A DNA stretch of 64,000 bases from Trileptium ribeirensis (Eukaryota; Nematoda; Enoplea; Enoplida; Thoracostomopsidae): assembly GCA_030248225.1 (NCBI GenBank), contig JASANE010009978.1:1-64000 (forward strand), in the 5' to 3' direction. Below are positions 24,501 through 33,879 of this stretch, piece by piece. The notes below the pieces were generated by a model. That model worked only from the letters and a program-made list of their open reading frames with translations. It searched no databases and was not told where the DNA came from. Made by a program: the position numbers and the translations under genes. Position 1 is the first letter of the stretch. Each line of letters starts with the position of its first letter.

Positions 24501-27230
24501 TTCAATCTGAACTGGCTAGTTTAAAGTGGGGGGTCGGAATTTTCGGCTGTCCCCCCTCGGCAAAACAGAGGTACCCCCAGCTCCTACCCCCGGCAAAAAT
24601 TCGGGTACCCCGGCTGAAAACCCCTGCTGAGAAAAATAAACGTCTAAACGCGGCAAAAAAATTGGCCCCCCGGCAAAATCCAGCACCTCCCGGCAGGTGA
24701 GCCGGGTGCCCCCGGCTATAATTTGCGAAATTTGGACTAGCAGCTGAAGATTGGAATTGCATAAAGTATAATATCAACTCTTACGATACGACTGTTATTA
24801 AAATTAATTAAATTAAATGCAAAACTAACCTTTCAATTAAACGCAACACTTCTAGTTTGTTCAGATTGTATGCCACCATAAAAGAGTTTCTTGTTGGCAT
24901 TTAGAAGGTGGCCGTTATGGATATTGCAGAGTGACATAATCGCCAGGTCGAAAATTTTTGAAGCATATGTGTTAGTTTTATAGCCTGATAGAGAATACCA
25001 TCAAATTTTAAGTACTGTTTGCTCTAAAATATTACCATTTTGAAATAAATTATTGCAAGTAGGACTTTGTGACTTTATATAAAATTATGTGCAAATGAAT
25101 AATTACACGGAAATACGTAGCGTATCAGAAAATAGCTGTTCTGCGTAAAATGGTACTTCGCGGGTGTTATAAAATTATTTTAGATTAAACGATGTATAAT
25201 TCGTCGGGATGTTTGATGTTTAGGCTGTTCGAATACGGAGCAAAATGCGTTCATGCAATTTGTGTCCACGGCATATTCTCTGGACAAGCATTGTCGCGCC
25301 TTGCACAATCGCGTATCGAAACTCTAGTCGTATCAAATAGCTTACCTCAGGCTGAAAATATGAAACGTTGTGATAAGATTAAAGTAAGTTTGCGGTTACT
25401 TGGTTATTTTGTAAGTTGTGACTAAGTTTTTTATTTAACAAACCCGTGAAACCTGGCAATACAACAATTTTTCAATGCTCGTGTCTGTTCTAGTGATGAA
25501 ACTTGAGTTGATAGAGACCGGTACACGGTGGTCATCGTTTTATTGTGATTTGGTTAACTGTTATTGATGCATTGTATCAAACTCCCATTAACAATAGAAA
25601 TATAAGAAAAACAGTGTTTGTCAGTCTGTTGTTAATTTTCGCCGCAATGCATTGCAGTTCTGCGTAAACTTCTGAGCACAGTCGATATTTCTTTAATCAG
25701 AACATAGTGTAACGTGGTGGAGATTGTGTGTTGCTGGGGTGAAAGTTTTTAAATTTCGTCTGTGCGTTTGTGTGTGATCGGCCATGACTCGGGAACGAAT
25801 TAACCGATTTTGATGATCCTGGGCTCATTCCAGCCGACATTGTCGATTTACCATGTACACCCCCAAGTGTTTTTGATTTGGGACCTGGTTCCGGGGTCAG
25901 GGGTCAAAATGTGGGTTTTTGCCCTGTTTTACCCCGTTTACTACCCTTCACGAAAGCGAGGTTCTTTTTATCTTAACTTTCGAATTTTTTCTCTGGTTGG
26001 TATCATTTCATAGTAAATGATAAATGCCGATGTGGATTTTTTGTTTTTCGATTAAGGCTCCGGTTCTGTAGTTATGTCGTTTGAGGTATAATGACACCCT
26101 CGTGGTTCCAAAATTCGAAAATTTGTTCTGACGTCTTGGGTAGCTGAAAAGTTTCACTTGGGTGTTTTCGGGCATGGGAAGCTCATTGCCGTGTTGGTTT
26201 TCCTGGGCCACTCATAGTTCCATGGGTACGGTGGTATGGTGCCCCTATGGTACCTCGACCCAAAAATCTTAATTTTATTGTGACGTTTTGGGAGGCTGAT
26301 AGATTGCACTTGGGGGTGCTTCGTGCATGGGAAAATTAGTTTTGTTGGTCTTAGTTTTGGGCCAACGTGTGCGGTATTATGTAATATCCACATATAGCGT
26401 ATCGACGTATGCTATCGAGAGCTGATTGGCCCTTCATGCAAAAGGCGTAGGTGTACCTATGCTTCACTACGTTCTGCAATCTCTATAGAATTACTAGTAT
26501 ATTATGACAACTAAGGTCATTTTAAAGTATATTGAAAGTCTGCTTGCATCCAATTGCCTGCTGCCAGAATTTGCGAAAATTAGACGAAACCGATAATATA
26601 TACGCCAAAATCACCATTATTTAGCAAAAAATAATATCTACATACCACAATATTTTTTGTTCAATCTTGACACAATGTCGTTTGCAAAATATGGCCTTTG
26701 ATGTACAGTACTTGTCACAAATTGACCAGCTTTACCAATGAGTAACGAACGGAAAAAACACAAACTAAAATTTCCAAATTAATTTTATTTTCTCACGACA
26801 AAGCTACGAACGAGCAGCGATCAATTATTGTGGAGATTACTGGTACGGTATTCGGCAAAAATGACTGTCGCTCGCTCGAAATAACTGTTCTAAAAATAGA
26901 ATTTATTAATTTAAATAGTTTCGAAATCTCGAGCGAGCCACTTGCTCGGTTTTTTGGTTTCCCGGAGAGAAGCATGAAACCTCTGGTACTACACACCATA
27001 CACATTATGTAGTGTCGATTTTATTTGCTTTTCTATTTTAGTCAAACCATTTACGAGAGTTTTAGTAAAATAAGCTGAGTTCGATAATAATTAGCCTATT
27101 AATCATTATTATTACTATGGTCGATAGTTAAATTAACAAGCTTCTATTATAATTCTGTGTTTATTTTTAGTGTTTTGACATTTCAAATATGTTGGTGGAA
27201 CAGATTCGCGCGATAAGTCAGACGTCGTGA
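9401..27230 (+). CDS. PRPS: Ribose-phosphate pyrophosphokinase (PRPP synthetase), 8 exons, 316 aa
   Basis: Makes PRPP from ribose 5-phosphate and ATP for purine, pyrimidine and NAD synthesis; cytosolic. Coding join: 9401-9522, 12601-12802, 15089-15187, 16454-16578, 19513-19585, 23650-23759, 25224-25383, 27171-27230. The sum is 951 nt, all junctions are GT-AG and all phases agree. 316 aa compares with about 318 in animal PRPS1/2. Motifs: N-terminal NIKIF and KFSNGE; ATP-site FPYARQD (98-104); catalytic-region VDLH (His135); SPDDGG (175-180); flexible loop KERFRPNE (200-207); PRPP loop DDMVDTCGT (229-237); HGIFSG; FDIS near the end. Oddities: the conserved QGFF..PVDN stretch after DLH is replaced by WVPDIAEINMINL, 3-4 residues are missing before GAD, and the protein stops at ISQTS, lacking the usual NGESVSYLF-type tail that forms part of the allosteric site in known animal enzymes. 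This is probably an active but differently regulated enzyme. Confidence 0.93.
10456..10700 (+). repeat. Repeat family C, copy 1
   Basis: Begins GATTGACGGCAATTATAATG followed by a C/G-rich CCCCAGGGG. It later has GATTTTTTAGTTCC, GCAGAAAAAATTG, TTTTTAGTCGTGCATAA and TACTGGGT. The same order of blocks recurs at 49265-49470 and, less completely, at 21205-21345, in the same orientation. The ends are not sharply defined. Confidence 0.55.
11035..12440 (+). repeat. Diverged dispersed repeat in PRPS intron 1
   Basis: A motif like GGCCCATGAGACCCGAAATA followed by a ...GCGAYATCTCCATAA block recurs near 11115, 11263, 11443, 12196 and 12359. The copies at about 11100 and 12190 also share upstream text (tttacgcaac / gcgcaacg ... 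ttttaaaa). Spacing is irregular, so this is a cluster of related copies rather than a clean tandem array. Confidence 0.5.
12601..12802 (+). CDS. PRPS: PRPS coding exon 2
   Basis: Acceptor TTATTTTAG, donor GTAAGC. It encodes residues 42-108 after completing Cys41: ARLGDLSEATKDCAGSDVYV, then VQSG, then FPYARQD of the ATP site. About 5-6 residues longer than the vertebrate counterpart, the extra lying around LSEATKD. Confidence 0.92.
12803..15088 (+). other. PRPS intron 2
   Basis: 2,286 bp, AT-rich. A minus-strand open frame at 13528-13809 has no recognisable content. No repeats or RNA genes were identified. Confidence 0.8.
15089..15187 (+). CDS. PRPS: PRPS coding exon 3
   Basis: Acceptor TATTTCAG, donor GTAAGT, phase 0 at both ends, 33 codons. 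GADLIITVDLHSTHWVP carries the strand and His of the metal/ATP site. After DLHS the family's usual Q-[IV]-QGFF text is absent. Confidence 0.92.
15188..16453 (+). other. PRPS intron 3
   Basis: 1,266 bp of AT-rich sequence with nothing recognised. Confidence 0.8.
16454..16578 (+). CDS. PRPS: PRPS coding exon 4
   Basis: Acceptor GATATTTTAG, donor GTATGT. It encodes residues 142-182 and two bases of Arg183, ending VSPDDGGTQ, the conserved SPD-GG block. The first part (DIAEINMINLTAES) is strongly diverged from the DIPVDNLYAEP norm. Confidence 0.92.
18629..18956 (+). mobile_element. MITE, family B-like, diverged copy
   Basis: Starts CTGGCATCTCCATTCGCTGA and AAATTTTGCC, as in family B. It ends CCCCCACTTTGTAGAAGCCAG, the rough inverse of the start. 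The interior has the AGCGAAAACG..AATTTTT and GGGGGGGCAAAAATTTTGCC blocks. No matching target duplication was found, so it is an old copy. Confidence 0.6.
19036..19329 (+). repeat. 147-bp tandem duplication
   Basis: Two head-to-tail copies (19036-19182 and 19183-19329) begin TTGGATTATTTATTATRACG and end CTTTAGCCATGAGCMCTGC. They differ at only a handful of positions, so the duplication is recent compared with the other repeats here. It sits about 180 bp before PRPS exon 5. Confidence 0.9.
19513..19585 (+). CDS. PRPS: PRPS coding exon 5 (flexible loop)
   Basis: A 73-nt exon, too short for ORF detection. Acceptor AATTATAG, donor GTAAAT. After completing Arg183 it reads VKNIAAKLDLKIALLYKERF and RPNE. 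This is the V..IAD.L...FALIHKER..ANE block of PRPS with the catalytic-loop KER retained. Phase matches both neighbours. Confidence 0.92.
20037..21020 (+). repeat. Cluster of AACTAATTAGCTAATTA-type motifs
   Basis: Runs of TAATTAGC / AATTAACTAATTA recur at about 20037-20085, 20195-20215, 20575-20605, 20808-20840 and 20995-21020. They are interleaved with repeated text (GATCAGCGAC, ACGAACGGACGGACATGG, CGCTCCGCTCAATAA). The arrangement suggests several diverged copies of one dispersed element. Confidence 0.5.
21205..21345 (+). repeat. Repeat family C, partial copy
   Basis: Shares AAAATTTAGGGATTTTTTAG, CATCACAGAGAAAA, TTTTAGTCGTACAGAAAAAT and GAATTCTTGAACCCC blocks, in order, with 10456-10700. 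Confidence 0.5.
22034..22358 (+). mobile_element. MITE, family B-like, diverged copy
   Basis: Starts CTCGCTTCTCCAGTCGCTGA and AAATTTTGCCGGCGG. It ends in a CCCCCACTTTGAAGC block inverse to the start, with the AACGTTGCAGACATC and TTTTTAACTTCGGAA interior also seen at 18629-18956. Confidence 0.6.
23650..23759 (+). CDS. PRPS: PRPS coding exon 6 (PRPP-binding loop)
   Basis: Acceptor AACACCAG, donor GTAATG. It encodes VQVMELVEG..., GRIAIIIDDMVDTCGTLIF and AAE plus two bases of Arg244. The DDMxDTCGT PRPP-binding signature is complete. A broken copy of this exon lies 0.5 kb downstream. Confidence 0.94.
24141..24246 (+). pseudogene. Decayed duplicate of PRPS exon 6
   Basis: About 106 bp closely match exon 6 from 23661 on, with the shared run GATCGATGACATGGTCG. 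The PRPP loop DDMVDTCGT has become DDMVVICGT. A net 1-base loss after GGAACG shifts the frame, and the donor GTAATG has become GCAATG. An AG still lies just upstream. It is a non-functional exon copy, or at best a poison-exon alternative. Confidence 0.88.
24512..24743 (-). mobile_element. MITE family A, copy A1
   Basis: 232 bp with ends CTGGCTAGTTTAAA and TTTGGACTAGCAG, inverted relative to each other. It is flanked by the perfect 5-bp direct repeat CTGAA (24507-24511 and 24744-24748). Its reverse complement aligns along its whole length with 50896-51113, including TTTATT TTTCTCAGCAG and TTTGCCGGGGG blocks. It has no coding capacity. The orientation sign is relative to the other copy. Confidence 0.85.
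25224..25383 (+). CDS. PRPS: PRPS coding exon 7
   Basis: Acceptor GATGTTTAG, donor GTAAGT, 160 nt. It encodes LFEYGAKCVHAICVHGIFSG and later ETLVVSNSLPQAENMKRCDK. These match the THGIFSGPA and VVTNTIPQ..KM.HC.KI blocks of PRPS. Confidence 0.94.
25384..27170 (+). other. PRPS intron 7
   Basis: 1,787 bp. The stretch 25740-26400 reads like a dispersed repeat (GGGAACGAATTAACCGATTT; CCCCCAAGTGTTTTT; CACTTGGGGGTGCTT), with loosely inverted halves. No coding content was seen. Confidence 0.7.
27171..27230 (+). CDS. PRPS: PRPS terminal coding exon 8
   Basis: Acceptor TTATTTTTAG. It encodes CFDISNMLVEQIRAISQTS and a TGA stop at 27228-27230, matching V-I-DIS-MLAEAIRR of the family and then stopping early. 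A possible donor (GTCAGA) within the exon could lead to another exon carrying the missing tail, but AATAAA at 27241 argues for true termination here. Confidence 0.88.
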   Translation, partial: CFDISNMLVEQIRAISQTS

Positions 27231-27240
27231 CAGAGCGGGC

Positions 27241-27246
27241 AATAAA
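27241..27246 (+). terminator. PRPS polyadenylation signal
   Basis: AATAAA begins 10 bases after the PRPS stop codon, implying an extremely short 3' UTR. The same spacing is seen in the neighbouring minus-strand gene. Confidence 0.6.
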
Positions 27247-29919
27247 TAGCTTCATCGGAGCAGTCCATGGACTATGCAATCATTGTGAAGCTTTTCTTCG
27301 AAACTGTCTACTATAAACTACTATGTACATAGTTATTAGAATTTTCTGTAGTTCTGTACATTCCAAAGCTACTTCTAATGTTTTATTCAATATATTTGAA
27401 TTCGAGTAAGCGATCGATCGGAAAGAGAATTTTCAATTTTGGGCTCTGGAGGGGGACTGAGGAGGTCCTGTCTGTGTGTCTGTCGCACCTGGATCTCGAT
27501 AACGGTTGGGCGGATTTTGATGCGAGATAGCTCATTTGAACCGCAATGTCGATTTAGGTGTAGTGACGGAGCCCGATTTTTAAATTTTTCCTCGTAGAAA
27601 AGTTATGGGGCAAAATGATGTCATTTTGGCCCATTTTTCGGACGACCCCTCCAGTTTTTGCGCCTTTTCTCAATAAGTAAACGAGTTATCCGCAAACTAA
27701 TAGGCTTATTCCATGTAGCTTTACCAGGGCTTTCCAATGATATATAACAAGTTTTTCAACTACTTCCCAATCTAGAGTCTATAAGCTTATAGTTGGCGCC
27801 AAATTTCATATTTGCTGAAAAGTCGTGGGAAATGCACATAAATGTGTGTTTTTTGTTGCTTTTAGTGTCTTATAGGGGATTTTCTGGGTCAACAAGCTCA
27901 TTGCGAGTGTCAAAAATATTGTGTGGCAAATATTTTTCACACTTCTGCTTCATACTTGGTATGAAAGATGAGAGTTTTCTCAAGTATCGGTTTGAATTCT
28001 TTAACGTTCTTTTCACGGTTAATTTAGGTTTTATTGAATTATTAAATTGTTAGTTCATTGTTTTTGTACTTTTTGTATGATGTTTCGTATACTGCATACG
28101 TTGGCTATCAAAAGAGGCGGGCGTAACTATGACTCATCACTCACGGTTTATATAATGCTACACCTGCGTTCTGTGTGTAGGCTTTGTTTGTGTGTGCTTT
28201 CTACAACAGACTCCGGGGGATTGTTCTCACCACTCGAATTCTGGCTCACAAACGATCTTCACTAGTTTTATGACGTGTGCAAGCATCAGCGTTGTTGCAG
28301 AACACTAAATGTCTTGTGTATAGGCTGCGTTACAGCGTTGACAGGCAATAACAATTCATTGCTTTTTGTTAACAGGTTTGCGTTGATTTATCGTAGAGAT
28401 TTTGCCGCATTTTGTATATTTTGCTTCTATGCATAATGTGACAGTGGAGCTCAATCTGTTTCCACAGTGTAGGCCTAAATAAACACGACAGTGCGATATT
28501 AATTACAGAAGTAAGATACCTAGCCCAAAATTGATGTTTATATAAAATATTTGACAGGTTGTTTTAGAAGATATGTTTTAAACATAAACTGTGTAACGAA
28601 AAGTATCTTGACCAAGAGGATATTGATTGATGAAAAGTATATTGGAGCGCATAATGACGAGATTATGTTTTTTGACAAGTTTTATCATATTTAATTTTTA
28701 TATGGCTCTGTGCCCTCTTTGATACTAAAAATATCATGGTTTCCAAAACCAATTATTATTGCTGTTGAGTAAGAAATGACATTGGTGGGGCGGGGCGCCA
28801 ACACACCGACGTGAACAAAAACAATTATTGATACAGGGCAGTAGAAATAAACCACACTGCACTGAACCAGAGCCATAAAGTGTACATTAGATCGAATGAA
28901 TAATTGTATCGTCATAAATGCTATTCTAACATCACAGAATTGTTATTTTATCGCAACCAAACTTCATTAAATTAATCGCAAACCATCTATCCTCGTTTAA
29001 ACGAAAACGATCGAAATCGAACGAAACTTGGCTCAATTTTTTGAGACCTGCATTATGATTGCAACTAAACGTGATTTGCTACGACATGGTTTGTGGTAAA
29101 TGCGAGCGTTGAGTGGTTCGCACTATCTGGTAAAATTTGGGATCCTCAGCTTCTCTTCGAGAAGTCAAAATTACAATAATTATTACTGGGTATACATTGC
29201 CAATTGGCATTTACGCAATTCAGATTACTACGTTTTCTTTCACCATTCGATGCTAGACGTTGAGCTGGCTCAAAAAAATTTGACGCAGCGTTTGTGATAT
29301 CTTTAAACCTATTTAGCTGTCCGCTATGGACTTTTGTGTACTCTATTAGTGTTGTCGCTAAATTTTTTGTCTTCGTCATGTGCACTGCTTTGGATTTCTC
29401 TTAACCGCGTTCGGTTTTATTTTATGCTGTGTGATATTATGCGTGCTCTGGTCGTATTTTATTTAGAATTTATTGATATTGCTGTTATTTTTGTCTTAGT
29501 TATGAAGTGTGTAATTTTAATTATGGAGTAACGAAAAAATGTTTGCTAAACGCCGGACGTGGATTATAAGTGTTGCGATTGAGACAGTGTTACGACGTGA
29601 TCTGTCGAGTATAACCTGGACCGATTTGAAAACGTTGCAGCTGAGACAGATATGAATCAAATAATGTTGCATCTGCGCTTAGTAAAAACCTTCCTAGGGA
29701 CAGCAATCAGTTCTCCATGGTTCGGTATTAGCGCAAGTCCTTGCGTTAGTTGGTTTAAATAAAATGCGGGGCATCCTCGTCTCACGCGGATTCTTCGAAA
29801 TGTAAAAAATTGCGAATTAAAATCAAACTTTTAAAATAGTTAATCCAATTTTTTACTTCAGACATGGGTTATTTATAAAAATATTGTAATTTTCTGTGTC
29901 AGCTGGGATGTTTTATCAG
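27247..29919. other. Intergenic, between convergent genes
   Basis: 27410-28030 has the look of a dispersed repeat (CTGTCGCACCTGGATCTCGA; AACGGTTGGGCGGATTTTGA), similar in style to text in PRPS introns 5 and 7. The several short ORFs here have no recognisable content. Confidence 0.5.
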
Positions 29920-30312
29920 TTAGAGGGAGCCCAAAATTTTGCCGAAACGGGGTACAAATCGTTTAATGCTTGTTTTTACTTGGGGGAACCGAAAAATTAT
30001 TGTACAACAATATTTCAGATAGGGAATAAACCGCCCGGACGTTTTCAAAGAACATGTACATTGCCTAGCGTCTTGTCTCAACCCCATCCACTCATCAGAC
30101 ACGGTATTCGCCTTGTCGACGAGGATATTGACCCGCTGACCGCCTTGTTTCCACCCCTTCCATCCATCAGACACGGTATTCGCCTCGACGACTAGAATCT
30201 TGACCCGCTCACCCGACCCGATTGCAGTCTCTCCTTCACTGCATAAGCGCACGCAAAAATCCGTAAACACTGCACAGAGTGCACATTTTAGACGGACTCG
30301 TGTAGAAGGCAT
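29920..30312 (-). CDS. Hypothetical ORF with internal repeat, 130 codons
   Basis: An uninterrupted ATG-to-stop frame, the longest in the non-transposon intergenic DNA. It contains two near-identical ~24-residue units of the form RV(K/N)ILV..ANTVSD.W.G, encoded by 72-bp direct repeats. The first third is Cys-rich. The C-terminal third overlaps sequence resembling the family B MITE body (gagcccaaaattttgcc on the plus strand), which argues against a conserved protein. No known family was recognised; it may be chance. Confidence 0.2.
   Translation of the reverse strand: MPSTRVRLKCALCAVFTDFCVRLCSEGETAIGSGERVKILVVEANTVSDGWKGWKQGGQRVNILVDKANTVSDEWMGLRQDARQCTCSLKTSGRFIPYLKYCCTIIFRFPQVKTSIKRFVPRFGKILGSL
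30084..30213 (+). repeat. Two-copy 72-bp direct repeat
   Basis: CATCAGACACGGTATTCGCC and the following CGACNAGNATNTTGACCCGCT occur at 30093 and again at 30165, offset by 72 bp. Confidence 0.8.
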
Positions 30313-31038
30313 GTCGTTGACGTCTGTTGCGGCTTGCTAGTATATATCTGCCGTGTCAACCTGGGCGTCATAGTTAAATCAGTACGACTGGTCAAAATCC
30401 AAGATTGCCTTGCCCGTCCAGACCCAATTGTGGTCTCTCCAGTGGTCACGTGCCAAGCAGAAGCTATATCATCAGAGCAATTATACGCACAAGCTTTCCT
30501 GTGTATGAGCCGATTTATAAACTTTAATTTAATGTTACATTGAAGGTACTAACTCAGGCTTATAAAGTCCCAGCTCTTATCCATTTAAATTTGGTTAGGA
30601 CACTTGGTATAAGATGTTGAATACTGATGCATTCCGATCATACCTACTACTACTCCTATTACTTCAGTATGCATAATTAAATAAATATATATCATGACGT
30701 CAGTATAAATATGAAAAAAATAATCAGGGTGGACACCGGAAAATATTTACCTTTAAAATGGTTAAATTCAAGTTATATAAAACCACCGTGACGGTAATGT
30801 ATTTGGTAATATTAACTGTATCAGTTATACGTTATGCAATACTGGTTTTAATGTTTGTGGGACGCTAAAGCAGTTGACCGGCCATTTTCAAGGATTGTCG
30901 GGTCCGACTGTGACCAACCGCGAATGCCTCCAATTGTCGTTCTCTGGGCTGCGTATAATTATTTCTAATTTTTAGTGGATAGTTTTAGTGGACGTCATCG
31001 GAAGAGGCTAGTTATTTAGTAGGTCTTTTTTTACCCTA

Positions 31039-31121
31039 AAGCTTGAGTTAAAATTGATTCAATTTGTGTCAACGTTAACACAGATTGAGTCAAAACTTGG
31101 CTCAAATTGATTCAAAGCTTA
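31039..31121. repeat. Imperfect inverted repeat (hairpin-forming)
   Basis: AAGCTTGAGTTAAAATTGAT on the left and the inverse of ATTGATTCAAAGCTT on the right enclose the inner palindrome TGTGTCAACGTTAACACA. The DNA could extrude a cruciform, or it is a remnant of a fold-back element. Confidence 0.55.
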
Positions 31122-31429
31122 ACTCATAAGTATATAATAGGGTTATAAACCAACCTTATTATTAAGTCAAAATTCCAACCAAAATTTTATCCTGACCATT
31201 TCATTTAACAACCACCCGTTGTATAACTACTGCACCATTTTTTGGTTGTATAGGAGGATATCGTTCTAACCAGTATCAATGTAATCGCTTTTTGACAGTG
31301 CAATGCCTACTACAGCCATACATTGTATAGTGATTGAGTAAAATTTTTTAATGTCGTAAAGTTCTTTCCCCAGGCATTTCCTCTGTGAGTTAGTAAAGTG
31401 CTTATTGTAATGTTCTTTTTTATATACTA

Positions 31430-31520
31430 AAGTGCTCCCGCGGAAACTTCCTATGTAGGATTGTAAAGTTATCCCGCTGGAATTCCCTATGTAGGATAGT
31501 AAGGTTCTGGCACAGCAATT
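31430..31520 (+). repeat. Short minisatellite, about 43-bp unit
   Basis: Units such as CCCGCGGAAACTTCCTATGT and CCCGCTGGAATTCCCTATGT, each followed by AGGATWGTAARGTT, repeat two to three times with divergence. Confidence 0.6.
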
Positions 31521-32657
31521 TTTTATGCAATATTGTTTTCGATAAGTGATGTTTAATCTCTAATTTTTGGGTTTTTATGGTTTTGCTCGATTGCTTTTTG
31601 CAATTTCATAGTGTTGCCAGAATAAATAAACTAAGCGTGGGCGTGTTGCCGAGCGGATAATGAAATTTCCGGCATTAAATGTTAAGTGTAAATGATGTTG
31701 AATAGGCGATATGGAGGTCTTCGTGTACAGTATGTCAGCATTGATAGTTGCTCAATAGAAACTCACTGGTCGCGGAACTTATTCCCCGTGTTGGAATGCT
31801 AGTCGTGTTATTGACCCAAAGATATGCCGATCAGTAAGAAAACCATGATTTGATACCTTATTTTTATCGGTTTGCGACAACAGGCGCAGTATGTATAATT
31901 GATTGCAGTTGTATATCTGCAGATTGTAAATAAAGAAAAGACAATTTCAATGATAGCTGACGTCCATCACAGCTATATTACATTATGGAAAGTCAATATT
32001 ATAAAAAAAACTTCGGTTCAATCAGTCACTCGTTTCGTGACGAGTTTGAAATGTCTGTCATTTCACAGTTCAGTTTTGCGTGAATTGGTGGAATGTAATT
32101 TTGTTAAGAGGACAAAAGCAGTCGTGTTGACTGGAAACGTGGAACAACTAGTTAATTGCGTAGTGGTTACAACCACGAGGTTCCTACCCGAACCATTCCG
32201 GTTCAAACCGCAGATGTGGCAAAAGTTTGTTCAACACTAAAAATAAACCCTAAATCGTGCGGAGAAGGGCTGATCGAAACTTTGGCAATCGAAATTACGG
32301 ATATTAGCAAACACAACAACGTTATGTATACTCAAACCTAATTAATGAGACGTTTGCTGCACGGTTCGTTGCTTTTGAAATCTGATTATGTCTTCTAATC
32401 CGGGTAGGTGTTCTTAATTTTTCAACCCACGCTGCACGAAGTAGGATGCATTTCGAATAGATTTGCACAAAATGTTGCGGAGCAACGAACTGAACCCTGG
32501 GTGTCCTTCGGATCCTAACAGGCTTGCGTTATAACACATACCAGCGTTGTTCTCTTTGCTGCAGGAAATTTCACAAGAAAAATATACCACCCCTCTCCCC
32601 GGAAAAACTGCCTTAGCACGTTTTTGTTACAACAGGGAATATAAGCTCACACCGCAA

Positions 32658-33138
32658 TAATTTTCGGGCCTTTTCGGTTATATCCACAGCGCCAAAATCG
32701 TCAACTTTAAAGATACAGTCTTAATTTTGGTACCATTCGACTAGCCGGTTCAGAAAATGTCGACATTTCGGGTGACCCAAAATTTCCTCTATAAACGCGC
32801 ATTGACGAGCTGAGTCGAATGGTGCAACAATGAGCTGAAGCCGTATATACATGGATTAACGAGTTAGGATAAGCCTAAGCTTAGCCATAAATCATTAAAG
32901 AATGAACTCTGTTGATTTCTTCACCATTTCACTCAGCTAATCAATGCGGTACAAATGATATTAGTATAAAATTATTACATTTATCGAGAAAAATTTTGGG
33001 TACCAAGGAACCATTGGAAATAAAGAAAAATCGAATATAGTTTGTCATAAAACCGGCCTTCATCGAGCTGAGCGAATGGAATCAAAATTATCCCTGTATC
33101 TTTAACATTGACTATTTCCGGGCTGGGGTATAAACAAC
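32658..33138. mobile_element. Repeat family E (long inverted ends), copy E1
   Basis: The left end (CCAAAATCGTCAACTTTAAA, GATACAGTCTTAATTTTGGT, ACCATTCGAC) is roughly the inverse of the right end (ATCGAGCTGAGCGAATGG, AAAATTATCCCTGTATCTTT). The inverted arms are about 100 bp. The same layout occurs at 54625-55209. Confidence 0.65.
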
Positions 33139-33879
33139 TACACCAAATTTTCTCCATATTTTGTTGCATTTTAGCAATACGTAATTGAAAACGGAGAAAA
33201 TTTATTATAATGATAAATCAAAGTCTGGTCTACACGATGGTAGTTTTATATTCCTCAAGAATGTCAATGTGCTCTCAAACAAAAAATAAATTTGAGACGC
33301 AAGCTTCATTCAAAATCACAGCGAATTTCAATGACGAAGAGGGACTGCTGATTAGAAATTAGGAGTAAATTCTAAATTTGCGATGAAAAGCAGAAAACTT
33401 TAATTTGGCAGCGAATAGCGCGATCGAGCATACATATTCGATTAGTGAAAATTAATTTTCCTTGTTCATGAGGCATAACAATTGACGTGCAAGAAGTTTT
33501 GATTACCCCAGAACCGCAAAGTGTCCAAGAACCAAAGCAATTATCTCAACCTTCGGCCATAACTCCATTTCTCCTGAAGGGAACTGGTTTCAGTGCTAAG
33601 GTGCTTACGCTGTTACAAGTTCTCAGAAATTTTACAGAAAAATATACTTTATAATTATGACGAAAACTTGCCAAATTCTCCACTATACAACTTGCTCATA
33701 TACAACATATATAACTAACTTATATACAACATAACTTGCTCATTGATTTCGTTAAGTTAAATTTGAAATCAAAATTTTACTGAGAGTAAGATTTACTCCT
33801 GAGTAATTATGTTTAGCTTTCAAAAATACAATAACAAAACCACAATAAAACAACATATTCTATTAACATGTATATGTAT
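33139..33879. other. Intergenic, nothing recognised
   Basis: AT-rich sequence between the family E element and a LINE relic; no feature was identified. Confidence 0.5.

Larger units (their letters stand above)
23760..25223 (+). other. PRPS intron 6
   Basis: 1,464 bp. It contains the decayed duplicate of exon 6 (24141-24246) and a family A MITE (24512-24743). Confidence 0.85.
30313..32657. other. Intergenic
   Basis: Apart from the inverted repeat at 31039-31121 and the short minisatellite at 31430-31520, nothing was recognised. Open frames at 30334, 31899 and 32156 have no identifiable domains. Confidence 0.5.
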
